A stretch of 64,000 nucleotides of DNA from Bathymodiolus thermophilus thioautotrophic gill symbiont (GTDB lineage Bacteria; Pseudomonadota; Gammaproteobacteria; PS1; Pseudothioglobaceae), in contig NZ_CP024634.1 in assembly GCF_003711265.1 (NCBI RefSeq), positions 2,768,686 through 2,832,685 of the forward strand. Direction: 5' to 3'. The notes beneath the pieces were generated by a model, which was not told the DNA's origin, did not search any database, and was given only the letters and a program-made list of their open reading frames with translations. A program made the position numbers and the translations under genes. This document shows positions 28,375 to 37,592 of this stretch, piece by piece (position 1 is the first letter of the stretch; the number at the start of each line of letters is the position of its first letter).

Positions 28375-28715
28375 TATTTTTTAACCACTTTCTTGAACAG
28401 GTCTAGTAACTCTGCTGATAAAACAGGGTTTTTTACAGATTTTGATTTTCTTACCATTACCACAAACCCCCAATTGTCTAACTGTTGTTGCTCTAGTCTA
28501 AAGGTCTCTCTGGCAATGCGTTTAAATCGATTTCTATCCACCGCCAAACGATGTACTTTTTTCGAAATGGCTAACCCTAATTTTGGCCTTGACACTGCCA
28601 ATGGTTTTGCAATGACTTGCCAATACTTGCCTCTTGCCATTTTTCCACCTTTAAAAATGGTGCTGTATTCATTGGGCTTGAGGAGTTTAGCATCATGCGT
28701 TAACCTAAAAGACAT
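28374..28715 (-). CDS. rnpA: Ribonuclease P protein component
   Basis: The 113-residue basic protein binds the RNase P RNA. The signature helix [16 protein letters not shown] carries the RNR motif, preceded by [15 protein letters not shown]. It is joined to rpmH by a one-base TAATG overlap and to yidD in the same way. Confidence 0.97.
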   Translation of the reverse strand: MSFRLTHDAKLLKPNEYSTIFKGGKMARGKYWQVIAKPLAVSRPKLGLAISKKVHRLAVDRNRFKRIARETFRLEQQQLDNWGFVVMVRKSKSVKNPVLSAELLDLFKKVVKK

Positions 28716-28855
28716 TAGGCAGCCAAGCGCTTGCGTCCTTTTCTTCTACGGGCATTAATGACTGCACGACCTGATTTGGTGCTCATTCTTGATCTGAAAC
28801 CGTGGGTACGCTTGCGCTTAATAACGCTGGGTTGAAAGGTTCTTTTTTGGTGCAT
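28715..28855 (-). CDS. rpmH: Ribosomal protein bL34
   Basis: The 46-residue protein reads [20 protein letters not shown] at the start, contains [17 protein letters not shown] and ends KRLAA, a classic L34. It heads the leftward operon down to ogt. dnaA, its usual divergent neighbour, is not present; dprA lies on the other side instead. Confidence 0.97.
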   Translation of the reverse strand: MHQKRTFQPSVIKRKRTHGFRSRMSTKSGRAVINARRRKGRKRLAA

Positions 28856-28967
28856 AATTTTAACTCACAAATTAAATAAAGGGGCTATTTTACCATAAAT
28901 CCACCCAAACACCATATTGTTGTTATACAATAGAAAAAGCAACTCTTGAAGGAAAGCAAAACACAGA

Positions 28968-30050
28968 ATGGATTTAGTTTATTGGTTAATGTTACTGAAG
29001 GCACCCCGCATCGGTACACGAACTTTTTATAAAATACTTAAAGTTTTTGAAACACCTGAGGCGGTATTTTTGGCATCCGAATCTGAGCGTAAAAAAAGTG
29101 GCTTGTTCCGCCAGGAAACGCTAAAGTTTTTGACGCAAAACGACACCTCACTGGTGCAAGCTGACCTTGATTGGGCGCAAGCTGATGGCTGCCATATCCT
29201 CACTTTGATTGACAAAGATTATCCCGAACAACTCAAAACCATCATGGATCCACCACCAATCTTGTATGTCAGGGGCGATGTTGCCTGCTTATCAAAACCA
29301 CAACTGGCGATTGTTGGCAGTCGCAATCCAAGCGTTGGCGGCAAACAACATGCCTATGATTTTGCCCAATTATTGGCGCACTTAGATATTGTTGTTATCT
29401 CTGGCATGGCAAGTGGCATTGATGCCAGCGCACATATTGGCGCTTTGGAGGCAAATGCACAAACCATCGCCGTTTGTGGTACTGGATTAGACCGAATTTA
29501 CCCAGCAAAACACAAAGCTTTGGCGCATCAAATCTCAACCAAAGGTGCGCTTATTTCTGAATTTTGTATTGGCACTTCGCCACTGGCAAATAATTTTCCA
29601 AGGCGTAATCGCATTATTAGCGGTTTAAGTTTGGGCACTTTGGTGGTTGAAGCCAGCATTAAAAGTGGCACAATGATTACCGCAAAACTCGCAGCCGAAC
29701 AAGGGAAAGAGGTATTTGCCATTCCAAGCTCAATCCACAATCCCTTGTCACAAGGATGCCATCAACTCATTAAACAAGGGGCAAAATTAGTGGAAAATAT
29801 CGACGATATCCTTGACGAATTACAACTTAATTTACCCATCCAAAAAAATAACTCAGTTATTTCTACAAAAGAGTCTAACGACCACCCCTCTGTGCTATTA
29901 AAATACCTAAGTTATAATGCTATTAATATTGATGAAATAGTTGAAAGAAGTAACTTGAGTCCACAAGTCGTTACACAAGAGTTGCTTTTATTGGAACTTG
30001 AACACAGAGTGGTAAGGATTAATGGCTCTAGCTATGTGCTAACTAAATGA
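28968..30050 (+). CDS. dprA: DNA-processing protein DprA
   Basis: The 360-residue protein loads RecA on incoming single-stranded DNA during transformation. The Rossmann-like core contains AIVGSRNPSVGGKQHAYDFA, SGMASGIDASAHIGAL and CGTGLDRIYPAKH, ending with a C-terminal winged-helix-like domain (SPQVVTQELLLLELEHRV). TTGAAGGAAAG lies upstream of the ATG. It begins the dprA-smg-topA operon. Confidence 0.95.
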   Translation: MDLVYWLMLLKAPRIGTRTFYKILKVFETPEAVFLASESERKKSGLFRQETLKFLTQNDTSLVQADLDWAQADGCHILTLIDKDYPEQLKTIMDPPPILYVRGDVACLSKPQLAIVGSRNPSVGGKQHAYDFAQLLAHLDIVVISGMASGIDASAHIGALEANAQTIAVCGTGLDRIYPAKHKALAHQISTKGALISEFCIGTSPLANNFPRRNRIISGLSLGTLVVEASIKSGTMITAKLAAEQGKEVFAIPSSIHNPLSQGCHQLIKQGAKLVENIDDILDELQLNLPIQKNNSVISTKESNDHPSVLLKYLSYNAINIDEIVERSNLSPQVVTQELLLLELEHRVVRINGSSYVLTK

Positions 30051-30058
30051 GGTTTTTT

Positions 30059-30550
30059 ATGACAAATAACAATAATATTCTTGATGTACTAACATATATG
30101 TTCGACTATCTGTTCGAAGTAGCGGAAGAGGAGGTCAACGAAATTGACGATATCACCCTTAAAGCGCGCCTTTCAGATGCTGGATTTGAAGTTACACGCA
30201 TTGATAAGGCGCTCAGTTGGCTAGAGAATATTGCCACTTTGCAAGATGGCAATATTCAGTTGTCTGGTCATTCTAACGGCGGTATGCGCATTTATAGTGA
30301 TGATGAAAAATCAAAACTCAATGCAAAATCTCGTGGTTTCTTATTGTTTATGGAAAACATAGGGCAAGTAGATGCCAATCAGCGTGAAATGATTATTGAC
30401 CAAGTTATGTCCCTCAACGATGCCACCCTGTCCTTGGACGACCTAAAATGGGTGGTCATGATGGTACTTGGCAACAGCAACGATCAAGAAATCTCACCCC
30501 AATGGTTAGAATCAATTATGTCTCCTGATGACAACTACACGGTTCAGTGA
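30059..30550 (+). CDS. smg: Smg family protein (DUF494)
   Basis: This 163-residue acidic protein has the family start ILDVLTYMFDYLFE and the C-terminal block LDDLKWVVMMVLGN. Its function is unknown, but it is conserved between dprA and topA in many gammaproteobacteria. I prefer the ATG at 30059, six bases after GAGG, over one at 30047 that overlaps the dprA stop. Confidence 0.9.
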   Translation: MTNNNNILDVLTYMFDYLFEVAEEEVNEIDDITLKARLSDAGFEVTRIDKALSWLENIATLQDGNIQLSGHSNGGMRIYSDDEKSKLNAKSRGFLLFMENIGQVDANQREMIIDQVMSLNDATLSLDDLKWVVMMVLGNSNDQEISPQWLESIMSPDDNYTVQ

Positions 30551-32889
30551 TGGCAAAAAATCTTGTTATTGTTGAGTCCCCTGCCAAAGCCAAAACCATT
30601 GAGAAGTTTTTAGGAAAAGATTTTAGTGTTAAATCCAGTATCGGTCATATTCGTGATATGCCTAAGAAAAATATGGGCATTGATATTGAAAATAATTTCG
30701 AACCGACCTATGAAGTTACCGCAGATAAAAAGAAAGTCGTTACAGAATTGCGCAAAGCCGCAAAAGCCGCCGATAAAATTTACCTCGCAACGGACGAAGA
30801 CCGCGAAGGAGAAGCCATTGCCTGGCATTTATTAAAAGCATTAGATTTGCCCAGAGACACACCAAGGATTGTCTTTCACGAAATTACCAAAGGCGCCATT
30901 ACCAATGCCATTGTCAAACCTAGAACGGTTGATTATCAATTGGTAGATGCCCAGCAAGCACGCCGTATTATCGATAGATTGGTGGGTTTTGAAATTTCGC
31001 CCGTTTTATGGCGCAAAATTTCAGGTGCGCGTTCAGCAGGGCGTGTGCAATCTCCAGTAATGCGCTTAGTCGTTGAAAGAGAGCGGGAAATCAGCGACCA
31101 TACCGCCGAAAGCACTTATAAAATTAAAGCAGAATTGTCCAACAATGCAGGCAAACTCGTTGAAGTAAAACTCAGCCAAGACTTTGCCAGCAAAGACGAA
31201 GCACTGGCATTCTCCACCGCTCTTCTAAGCGCCACATTAAGCGTCTCTTCCATTGAAGAAAAACCATCAAAACGCTCACCCAAGCCCCCTTTTATCACCT
31301 CCACACTACAACAAGAAGCCTCACAAAAACTAGGCTTTTCGGTAAAACAAACCATGACACTGGCGCAAAATCTATACCGTGAAGGCGCCATTACTTACAT
31401 GAGAACAGACTCATTTACCTTATCAGAAACAGCCATCGAAGCCGCCGGCAAAGTTATTGAACAAAAATTTGGCAGCGAATATCACACCGTAAGACGATTT
31501 AAAACCAAAGATGCCGGCGCACAAGAAGCACACGAAGCCATTCGCCCAACCGACCTAAGCAAACCAGAAATTCTTGGCTTAGAAGCCCAAGCCGCCAAAC
31601 TTTACGCCCTCATTTACAAACGCACCCTCGCCTCACAAATGAGCGACGCCAGACTGCAAAAAACACAAATTAAAATCAGCATTTCCAGCCGCCCTGAAAG
31701 CTTTATCGCCAACGGCGAAGTATTGATATTCCCCGGCTTCTTAAGCGTTTACGACTATCTTTCTGCAGAAGACAAATTATTACCAAACCTAAGCCAAGGC
31801 GACATTTTAAACTTATTTAGTTTTGCCGCCAAACAAAGTTTTTCAAGAGCCAAACCGCGCTACACCGAAGCCTCCTTGGTAAAAAAAATCGAAGAAATGG
31901 GCATCGGTAGACCCTCAACATTCGCCACCATGGTATCCACCGTACAAGACAGAAATTATGTAACCAAGGAAACCAGAGAAGGCATTCAACGCGAATACCA
32001 GTTGATTGAAATCAAAGACCAACAAATCATCCAATCACAGCCCAGCGAAACCACAGGCGCTGAAAAAAACAAACTGTTCCCAACCAATGTCGCCTACCTG
32101 CTTACCGATTTTCTAGTCAAATATTTTGATGATATTATTGATTATAAATTCACCGCCAAACTCGAAAGCGATTTTGACACCATTGCCACCCAAAATGTCC
32201 CATGGCAAGGCGTCGTTAAAAACTTCTACGAACCCTTCCACCAAAAAATTGAAGCCGCCGCCGACATCTCCAGAGAAGAAACCCACGGCATGCGCGAACT
32301 CGGCACCGACCCCAAAAGCGGCAAACCCGTCAGCGTACGCTTTGGCAGATACGGCGCTTTCGCCCAAATCGGCCACAAAGACGACGAAGAAAAACCAGTC
32401 TTCGCCTCACTCCGAGGCTCACTAGACATCGAAAGCATCGTCCTTGACGAAGCCCTAGAATTATTCAATATGCCCCGCACAGTCGGCGAAACCGACACCC
32501 TCGGCACCATCAAAGCCAACTACGGCCGCTTCGGCCCCTACCTCCAATACGGCAAAAAATATGTCTCCCTCAAAGAAGACACCCCCGAAGAAGTTACCCT
32601 AGAAAAAGCCCTAGAACTCATTCAAGCCAAAGAAAAATTCGACGCCGAACGCATCATAAAAACCTTCGACGACAGCGAAATCCAAGTCCTCAACGGCCGC
32701 TTCGGCCCCTACATCTGGAACGGCAAAAAGAAAGGCAAAGGCCAAAAAAACATCACCATCAAAAAAGTCTTCGGCGACAAAGCCCCCGCAGACTTAACCC
32801 TTGAAGAATGTAAAAAAGCTGTTGCTGGTAAGCTTAAGCCTAAAGCAAAAGCCAAGCCAAAAAAGAAGAAGAAAGTTGTTAAGAAATAG
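30550..32889 (+). CDS. topA: DNA topoisomerase I
   Basis: The 779-residue type IA enzyme relaxes negative supercoils. The TOPRIM domain starts LVIVESPAKAKTIEKFLG, with ATDEDREGEAIAWHL as the metal site; the catalytic tyrosine is Y283 in EGAITYMRTDS. After the core come RFGxxGxF/YxQxG-type C-terminal repeats, and the protein ends in a lysine-rich tail (KPKAKAKPKKKKK). No CxxC zinc ribbons are visible, unlike E. coli TopA. The start overlaps the smg stop as TGATG. The 3' third is unusually C-rich in codon use compared with neighbours. Confidence 0.96.
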   Translation: MAKNLVIVESPAKAKTIEKFLGKDFSVKSSIGHIRDMPKKNMGIDIENNFEPTYEVTADKKKVVTELRKAAKAADKIYLATDEDREGEAIAWHLLKALDLPRDTPRIVFHEITKGAITNAIVKPRTVDYQLVDAQQARRIIDRLVGFEISPVLWRKISGARSAGRVQSPVMRLVVEREREISDHTAESTYKIKAELSNNAGKLVEVKLSQDFASKDEALAFSTALLSATLSVSSIEEKPSKRSPKPPFITSTLQQEASQKLGFSVKQTMTLAQNLYREGAITYMRTDSFTLSETAIEAAGKVIEQKFGSEYHTVRRFKTKDAGAQEAHEAIRPTDLSKPEILGLEAQAAKLYALIYKRTLASQMSDARLQKTQIKISISSRPESFIANGEVLIFPGFLSVYDYLSAEDKLLPNLSQGDILNLFSFAAKQSFSRAKPRYTEASLVKKIEEMGIGRPSTFATMVSTVQDRNYVTKETREGIQREYQLIEIKDQQIIQSQPSETTGAEKNKLFPTNVAYLLTDFLVKYFDDIIDYKFTAKLESDFDTIATQNVPWQGVVKNFYEPFHQKIEAAADISREETHGMRELGTDPKSGKPVSVRFGRYGAFAQIGHKDDEEKPVFASLRGSLDIESIVLDEALELFNMPRTVGETDTLGTIKANYGRFGPYLQYGKKYVSLKEDTPEEVTLEKALELIQAKEKFDAERIIKTFDDSEIQVLNGRFGPYIWNGKKKGKGQKNITIKKVFGDKAPADLTLEECKKAVAGKLKPKAKAKPKKKKKVVKK

Positions 32890-32925
32890 ATTAAAATTTA
32901 GAACAATTGCTTCAAAGGTGAATCT

Positions 32926-33804
32926 ATGTCAAAGTCTAAAAATAATCCACCCCAAGTCGCCAAGCCATTTTTAAAGTGGGCAGGCGGAAAGCGTGGCTTG
33001 ATAGAGCAATTATTTTCTAAATTCCCCACAGAATTTAATAATTATCACGAACCTTTTTTAGGTGGCGGTGCAGTATTTTTTGAACTTTATTCGAGAGGAA
33101 TGCTAAAAGGCAAGAAGGCATACCTTTCTGATATAAATTCAGAACTTATTAACACTTACAATGTCGTTAAAAATAATCCCAGCAAACTAATTACCAATCT
33201 ACAAACTTACAAAGAAAATCATAATAAAGAATTTTATTACCAAACCAGAGAATTAGACAGATCAGATAATTTCAAAACATTGTCAGAATTAGAACGAGCA
33301 ACACGATTTATTTACCTTAATAAAACATGTTTTAACGGACTCTATAGGGTCAATTCAAAAGGCTATTTCAATACGCCAATCGGCAGTTATAAAAACCCAA
33401 ATATTGCCGACAAAGAGGCAATTTTAAATGCCAGTAAGGCGTTGCAAAATACCATTATTGCCAATCAATCGTTTGATAGAACAATAGATAACACAAGTCC
33501 AAATGATTTTGTTTACCTTGATCCGCCTTACTACCCTCTTACCGAAACCGCCAGTTTCACGGCTTACGATAAAAATGCTTTTTTAGACGAAAAACAAAAA
33601 CAGTTATTTGATGTATTTAAAGAACTGCATCAAAAGAAATGTACAGTTATGAAAAGCAATTCTGATACAAATTTTATTAAAGATTTATATCAAGAATATA
33701 TTATTGATTTTGTGCAAGCCAATCGATTTATAAATAGCAAAGGTGGTGGTCGTAGCAAAATTAATGAGGTTTTAATAAATAATATTTTGGACATGAAGGC
33801 GTGA
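32926..33804 (+). CDS. DpnIIA-type DNA adenine methyltransferase (GATC)
   Basis: The 292-residue class-alpha methyltransferase has motif I FLKWAGGKRGL (15-25), a second block EPFLGGGAVFFEL and catalytic DPPY at 199-202. The family (Dam/DpnM) methylates the adenine of GATC. Here it protects against the DpnII-like nuclease two genes downstream. It ends in a GTGA overlap with the next gene, so the three form an operon. Confidence 0.92.
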   Translation: MSKSKNNPPQVAKPFLKWAGGKRGLIEQLFSKFPTEFNNYHEPFLGGGAVFFELYSRGMLKGKKAYLSDINSELINTYNVVKNNPSKLITNLQTYKENHNKEFYYQTRELDRSDNFKTLSELERATRFIYLNKTCFNGLYRVNSKGYFNTPIGSYKNPNIADKEAILNASKALQNTIIANQSFDRTIDNTSPNDFVYLDPPYYPLTETASFTAYDKNAFLDEKQKQLFDVFKELHQKKCTVMKSNSDTNFIKDLYQEYIIDFVQANRFINSKGGGRSKINEVLINNILDMKA

Positions 33805-34328
33805 TACGAGCAGACGATTCAGTTGAAATCAATTTATACCGCATAGAAGAACACTCCTCGCCTGACGCAATAAGAAAGCTCTTACTGGATACTTGGATTA
33901 AGGAGCCAAAATATATAAAGTACAGATATTTTGTAGATGTTTTAGAAAATAGCAATAGAGTTTATTTAGAACGCCCAGGTAGGCTGAACAAGGGATGTGA
34001 TTTTGTAATTTTTATTGAGGACGATAATTTATTTAAAAATGGCAACGACAAGCCGCCGTCACATAAATATGTAACTGAAGATTTAAAATTAAAAAAACAA
34101 AGTTTAACAGCAGATGAATGGCATGACTTTTTTAAAGCGATTGATATAATCTTTCAATGCAGTTCATACGATGACACATTGCAATACACTCAAAACTTAC
34201 CAATTTTTGGAAGAAGTTATGAATTAATCCTTAAATTAATTAGGTGGTTTTTTATAGAACAAGATATAACTTATTGGTCTGGGCGAGGTAGAAAAATGTT
34301 TTACGAGGATGTTTTAAAAGATGTGTAA
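33801..34328 (+). CDS. Unknown protein inside the DpnII operon
   Basis: This 175-residue protein starts with GTG overlapping the methyltransferase stop and overlaps the nuclease start by eight bases. Recognisable stretches are YRYFVDVLENSNRVYLERPG, DFVIFIEDDN and RSYELILKLIRWFFIEQDITYW, but I cannot name the family. The tight coupling suggests a role in the restriction-modification system, perhaps as a modifier or regulator. It is not the usual second methyltransferase (DpnA) of the DpnII operon. Confidence 0.75.
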   Translation: MIRADDSVEINLYRIEEHSSPDAIRKLLLDTWIKEPKYIKYRYFVDVLENSNRVYLERPGRLNKGCDFVIFIEDDNLFKNGNDKPPSHKYVTEDLKLKKQSLTADEWHDFFKAIDIIFQCSSYDDTLQYTQNLPIFGRSYELILKLIRWFFIEQDITYWSGRGRKMFYEDVLKDV

Positions 34329-35202
34329 ATTTGACAACCTAAAAACCACATTCCAAGACTCAATATTTACATGGGGCTACTTTACAGACTTTGACAAAGT
34401 CAAATTAAATGTTGCAAAAGTCAATGTAGAGCTTAATATTTTAAATAGTTTGATTGGAAAAGATGACATAGAAAATCAATTTATATTATTGATAGAGCAA
34501 TATCCAAATATCAGAATGGCTCTGCCACTTTTAATTGCTACTAGAAAAATTAAACTCCAAAATACGCCGATTATTTTAGATGTAGACAAATTGATTGCTG
34601 AGAATAAATCATATATTTTTTATGATGCGATTAATGAAGATATAAAGAAAGACTTGTTAATATTTTTTAAAGAAAGTGGATTAAAAGATATTTTTCAAAA
34701 TAGCTATATCAAAAATCTAGTTGATTATTGTTTTGGTGTTGAGGTTGGGCTTGACTCTAATGGCAGAAAGAATAGAACGGGCATATTAATGGAAAATATT
34801 GTTTCTGATTATTTGGGTAAATTTTGCAAAACACACCAAAATTTTAGTTTTATCGAGCAAGCAACACAAAGAAGCATTAAAGATAATTTTGATTGCAATA
34901 TCAAAATTGATAAAAGCGGAAGAAGGTTTGATTTTGCGCTACACAATAGTGATAACAATAAATTACACCTAATTGAAGTTAATTATTATGGCAGTGGCGG
35001 ATCTAAGTTAAAGGCAACTGCTGGAGAATATCAAGCGCTTAACGATTTTATTAAGTCACAAGGTTTGGATTTTATTTGGATTACTGATGGCAAAGGGTGG
35101 TTAACAGCGTTGAACCCCTTAGAAGAAACTTTTAATCATAACGATCATGTCATTAATTTAAATATGTTAAAAAACAATGCTTTGAAAAATATTTGTATTT
35201 AA
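34321..35202 (+). CDS. Type II restriction endonuclease, DpnII family (GATC)
   Basis: The 293-residue protein matches DpnII/MboI-type nucleases, with RTGILMENIVSDYLGKF, RRFDFALHN, and the catalytic strand HLIEVNYYGSGGSKLKATAGEY; D204 and E219 with N221 form the PD-(D/E)xK-like site. It should cut unmethylated GATC. The eight-base overlap with the upstream gene ensures coupled translation after the methylase. Confidence 0.9.
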   Translation: MCKFDNLKTTFQDSIFTWGYFTDFDKVKLNVAKVNVELNILNSLIGKDDIENQFILLIEQYPNIRMALPLLIATRKIKLQNTPIILDVDKLIAENKSYIFYDAINEDIKKDLLIFFKESGLKDIFQNSYIKNLVDYCFGVEVGLDSNGRKNRTGILMENIVSDYLGKFCKTHQNFSFIEQATQRSIKDNFDCNIKIDKSGRRFDFALHNSDNNKLHLIEVNYYGSGGSKLKATAGEYQALNDFIKSQGLDFIWITDGKGWLTALNPLEETFNHNDHVINLNMLKNNALKNICI

Positions 35203-35213
35203 ATTTATATCTT

Positions 35214-35256
35214 TTGTATATTATTATATTTACAATTATAAAAATTAGGTTATAAT
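35214..35256 (+). promoter_or_regulatory. Overlapping promoter elements before the HTH gene
   Basis: TTGTAT (35214-35219) is 17 bases from TATAAA (35237-35242). A second pair, TTTACA (35229-35234) and TATAAT (35251-35256), is 16 bases apart and its -10 lies directly before the ATG at 35258. The first would give a leader of about nine bases. Confidence 0.45.
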
Positions 35257-35257
35257 T

Positions 35258-35476
35258 ATGTTTGAGAAAGATATTAAGATTGAACTAATAAAAAGAGATG
35301 TAAAGCCCAGTGAGGTTTATAAGGCGCTAGGACTTGAAAGGGCGCATTTTTATCAAGCAATCAAAAGCTACAACCTAAACAACAAAACTTTGAAAAAAAT
35401 TTTGGATTATTTGGGGCTTGAAATATCTTTTGTTTTAAAGCAAAAGGATGACTCAAATGAGAATCAAAAAATATAA
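35258..35476 (+). CDS. Small helix-turn-helix protein
   Basis: The 72-residue protein contains a Cro-like helix-turn-helix: VKPSEVYKALGLERAHFYQAIKSYNLNNKTLKKILDYLGL (about 16-55). It could be a controller-type regulator of the neighbouring restriction-modification genes. The promoter nearly touches its start codon, a layout reminiscent of controller-protein genes with very short leaders. It overlaps the next frame by several bases. Confidence 0.7.
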   Translation: MFEKDIKIELIKRDVKPSEVYKALGLERAHFYQAIKSYNLNNKTLKKILDYLGLEISFVLKQKDDSNENQKI

Positions 35477-35753
35477 AAAATTGCATTCTACCTTGGAGGA
35501 TGGGTTTGATTTATTAGATAACAACATGAGGGATTGCCTTACCCCTCTAAACGGCAAAAACTGGAAATTTCATGTTAACAAAAAATTGAGGTTAAAAAAT
35601 TATTCCCACTTTCATAATGTAGATTTTTTGAACTTTAATAGTAAAAAAGCACCCAGAGATTGCTTATCCAGTAATAGAATTCTTGAATGCGCTTTTAAGC
35701 ATATTTATCAATTACCCATATTTCGCATTAGTAAAAAACCATGCCTAAGATAA
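35460..35753 (+). CDS. Unknown small protein in the methyltransferase cluster
   Basis: This frame of about 97 residues starts MRIKKYKKLHSTLEDGFDLL, overlaps the HTH gene by 17 bases and the methyltransferase start by 13. No family is recognised. An ATG four codons earlier (35448) is possible. The overlaps suggest a translated operon member, but coding is not certain. Confidence 0.5.
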   Translation, partial: RIKKYKKLHSTLEDGFDLLDNNMRDCLTPLNGKNWKFHVNKKLRLKNYSHFHNVDFLNFNSKKAPRDCLSSNRILECAFKHIYQLPIFRISKKPCLR

Positions 35754-36490
35754 CAAAACTTAATCCTGAAAACTTCGAACAAGAATGCGCAACAGTGTGG
35801 AGCTTTCCTCGGCGTGGCAACTGGGCAACCCATAAAAGCACATACAGGGGGAATTGGGCGCCAGAAGTTGTAAGAAATTTAATTTTAAGATACTCAGAGC
35901 AAGGCGACTATTTGCTTGACCCCATGATTGGTGGCGGCACAACTGCCATAGAATGTAAACTATTAAATAGAAACTTATTGGCACTGGATATAAACCCAAA
36001 TGCAATCAAAATTACAGAAACTGCACTTGATTTTGAAAGTGAATTTAATCCAATTATAAAAACAAAAATTAACGACAGCAGAAAACTGCCAATGTTGAAA
36101 GACGATAGCATTGATTTTGTCCTTAACCATCCGCCTTATGTAGATATTATCAAATATTCTGATAAGACAATAGAACAAGATTTGTCTAATATTCATGATT
36201 TAGATGCATTTTGCGATGAGATAGAAAAGGTTGCAAAAGAGTTTTATCGAGTGCTGAAGCGTGGCAAATATTGCGCTATTTTAATTGGTGACACTAGGCG
36301 CAATAAGATGTATCAGCCTTTAGCGTTCAAGGTAATGCAAAGATTTTTTAATGCTGGATTTGAATTAAAAGAAGATATTATCAAGCAACAGCACAACTGT
36401 AAGGCAACTGGCTTTTGGGTTAACAAAAGTAAAGATTATAATTTTTTGCTAATTAAACATGAACATTTATTTGTGTTCAAAAAAGTATGA
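35741..36490 (+). CDS. Class-beta DNA methyltransferase (N6-adenine or N4-cytosine)
   Basis: The 249-residue enzyme has catalytic motif IV as HPPY at 130-133 (LNHPPYVDIIKYS), and the SAM-binding motif I as DPMIGGGTT at 60-68, with LALDINPNAIKI after it. The N-terminal WSFPRRGNWATH and the HPPY form are typical of one N4/N6 methylase group. Its site is unknown and no partner nuclease is obvious, so it may be an orphan or an accessory to the DpnII island. Confidence 0.85.
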   Translation: MPKITKLNPENFEQECATVWSFPRRGNWATHKSTYRGNWAPEVVRNLILRYSEQGDYLLDPMIGGGTTAIECKLLNRNLLALDINPNAIKITETALDFESEFNPIIKTKINDSRKLPMLKDDSIDFVLNHPPYVDIIKYSDKTIEQDLSNIHDLDAFCDEIEKVAKEFYRVLKRGKYCAILIGDTRRNKMYQPLAFKVMQRFFNAGFELKEDIIKQQHNCKATGFWVNKSKDYNFLLIKHEHLFVFKKV

Positions 36491-36520
36491 TGATTTTTAA
36501 AATGATGAAAGGAGTGTGTT

Positions 36521-36784
36521 ATGTATGATTACCAAATTGTTTGTTTAAATGGTGCTAATAGAACGAAAGACGAAGAAACCACAGATGCAACAGCAATTCA
36601 CCCAATAAGTAAAGCGTGTGAAATTTTTGTTGAGAAATTTTGCCAAGAAAATAATATAGTGTGCTTAGGTGGCGTTGCCTTTGGCGAAGGATTATTGAGA
36701 AGTTTGACCTATGCATTAGAAGAGAATAACTTTAAAGAAAATTGGACATGCTTTAGCGACACATACACTGAACAACTCTGTTAA
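36521..36784 (+). CDS. Unknown small protein, 87 residues
   Basis: GAAAGGAG precedes the ATG at a good distance. The product reads MYDYQIVCLNGANRTKDEET and ends TCFSDTYTEQLC. It is acidic, with four cysteines and no membrane helix. No family recognised. It lies just after the methyltransferase and could belong to the same island. Confidence 0.55.
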   Translation: MYDYQIVCLNGANRTKDEETTDATAIHPISKACEIFVEKFCQENNIVCLGGVAFGEGLLRSLTYALEENNFKENWTCFSDTYTEQLC

Positions 36785-36876
36785 ATATTTTTTGACTTAG
36801 GTTAAATGTGAAAAAAACATTAATGCCAATGCAAGATAAAATTCCAACTTTTTATATAATTACAAAATAAATTACA

Positions 36877-37563
36877 ATGAGCAGACTGATAACTTACGGC
36901 GATATTCACGGCTGTTGCAGTGAATTAGCGCAATTACGGCAGAAGATAAAACCAGCGAAAAACGACATAGAGGTTTGTGTTGGCGATGTGATTACTCGGG
37001 GGAAAGACTCGATTAAAACACTTAGATATTTGCAAAGCCATAATATTAAATCTGTTTTGGGTAACCATGAGGATAAGATTGTTCGTTACTTACAACATCA
37101 AGAGAGTATCAAGGAAAATCCGATAGTGTTGGATGAGGATGAGCAGGATATTGTTGTAAATTTAAATGCTGAAGATATAAGTTATTTGAAAAATATGCCT
37201 TTGTTTATGCGGTTTGAAAAAATTACTATTTTGCATGGTGGTTTGCAAAATCGCCAAAATTTGAATAAAATTTCCAAAAAATCAAGGGCTCAAATTCTGA
37301 GATTACGCTTCTTAGATCAAGACCATAATTTTGTAACCTTTGGCAAAGAGGATGAAAAATCGATTTTTTGGGCGGATATATATAATGGTGGCCAAGGTTT
37401 TGTGGTGTATGGGCATCAAAATTTTAATGAGGTAAAAATCAATCAACATGCGCTTGGCATTGATACGGGCTGTGTGTATGGCGGAAAATTAAGTGCGGCA
37501 ATTTTTCAAGAGATAAAGGATGAAAAATTTTCTATTGAAAGTGTGAACGCTGATGTGCGGTAA
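36877..37563 (+). CDS. Metallophosphoesterase / PPP-type serine-threonine phosphatase
   Basis: The 228-residue protein has the full set of metallophosphoesterase motifs: GDIHG (8-12), GDVITRG (36-42), GNHE (62-65), ILHGGL and VYGHQN. This is the PrpA/ApaH-like bacterial group; it may act on phosphoproteins or dinucleoside polyphosphates. It is a single gene after an AT-rich spacer. Confidence 0.88.
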   Translation: MSRLITYGDIHGCCSELAQLRQKIKPAKNDIEVCVGDVITRGKDSIKTLRYLQSHNIKSVLGNHEDKIVRYLQHQESIKENPIVLDEDEQDIVVNLNAEDISYLKNMPLFMRFEKITILHGGLQNRQNLNKISKKSRAQILRLRFLDQDHNFVTFGKEDEKSIFWADIYNGGQGFVVYGHQNFNEVKINQHALGIDTGCVYGGKLSAAIFQEIKDEKFSIESVNADVR

Positions 37564-37592
37564 AATATCAATTTTTATCAAGATAAAAAATT

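Noticed and set aside
28715..28967. Possible replication origin beside rpmH
   Set aside because: No dnaA or dnaN and no cluster of DnaA boxes; the neighbour is dprA.
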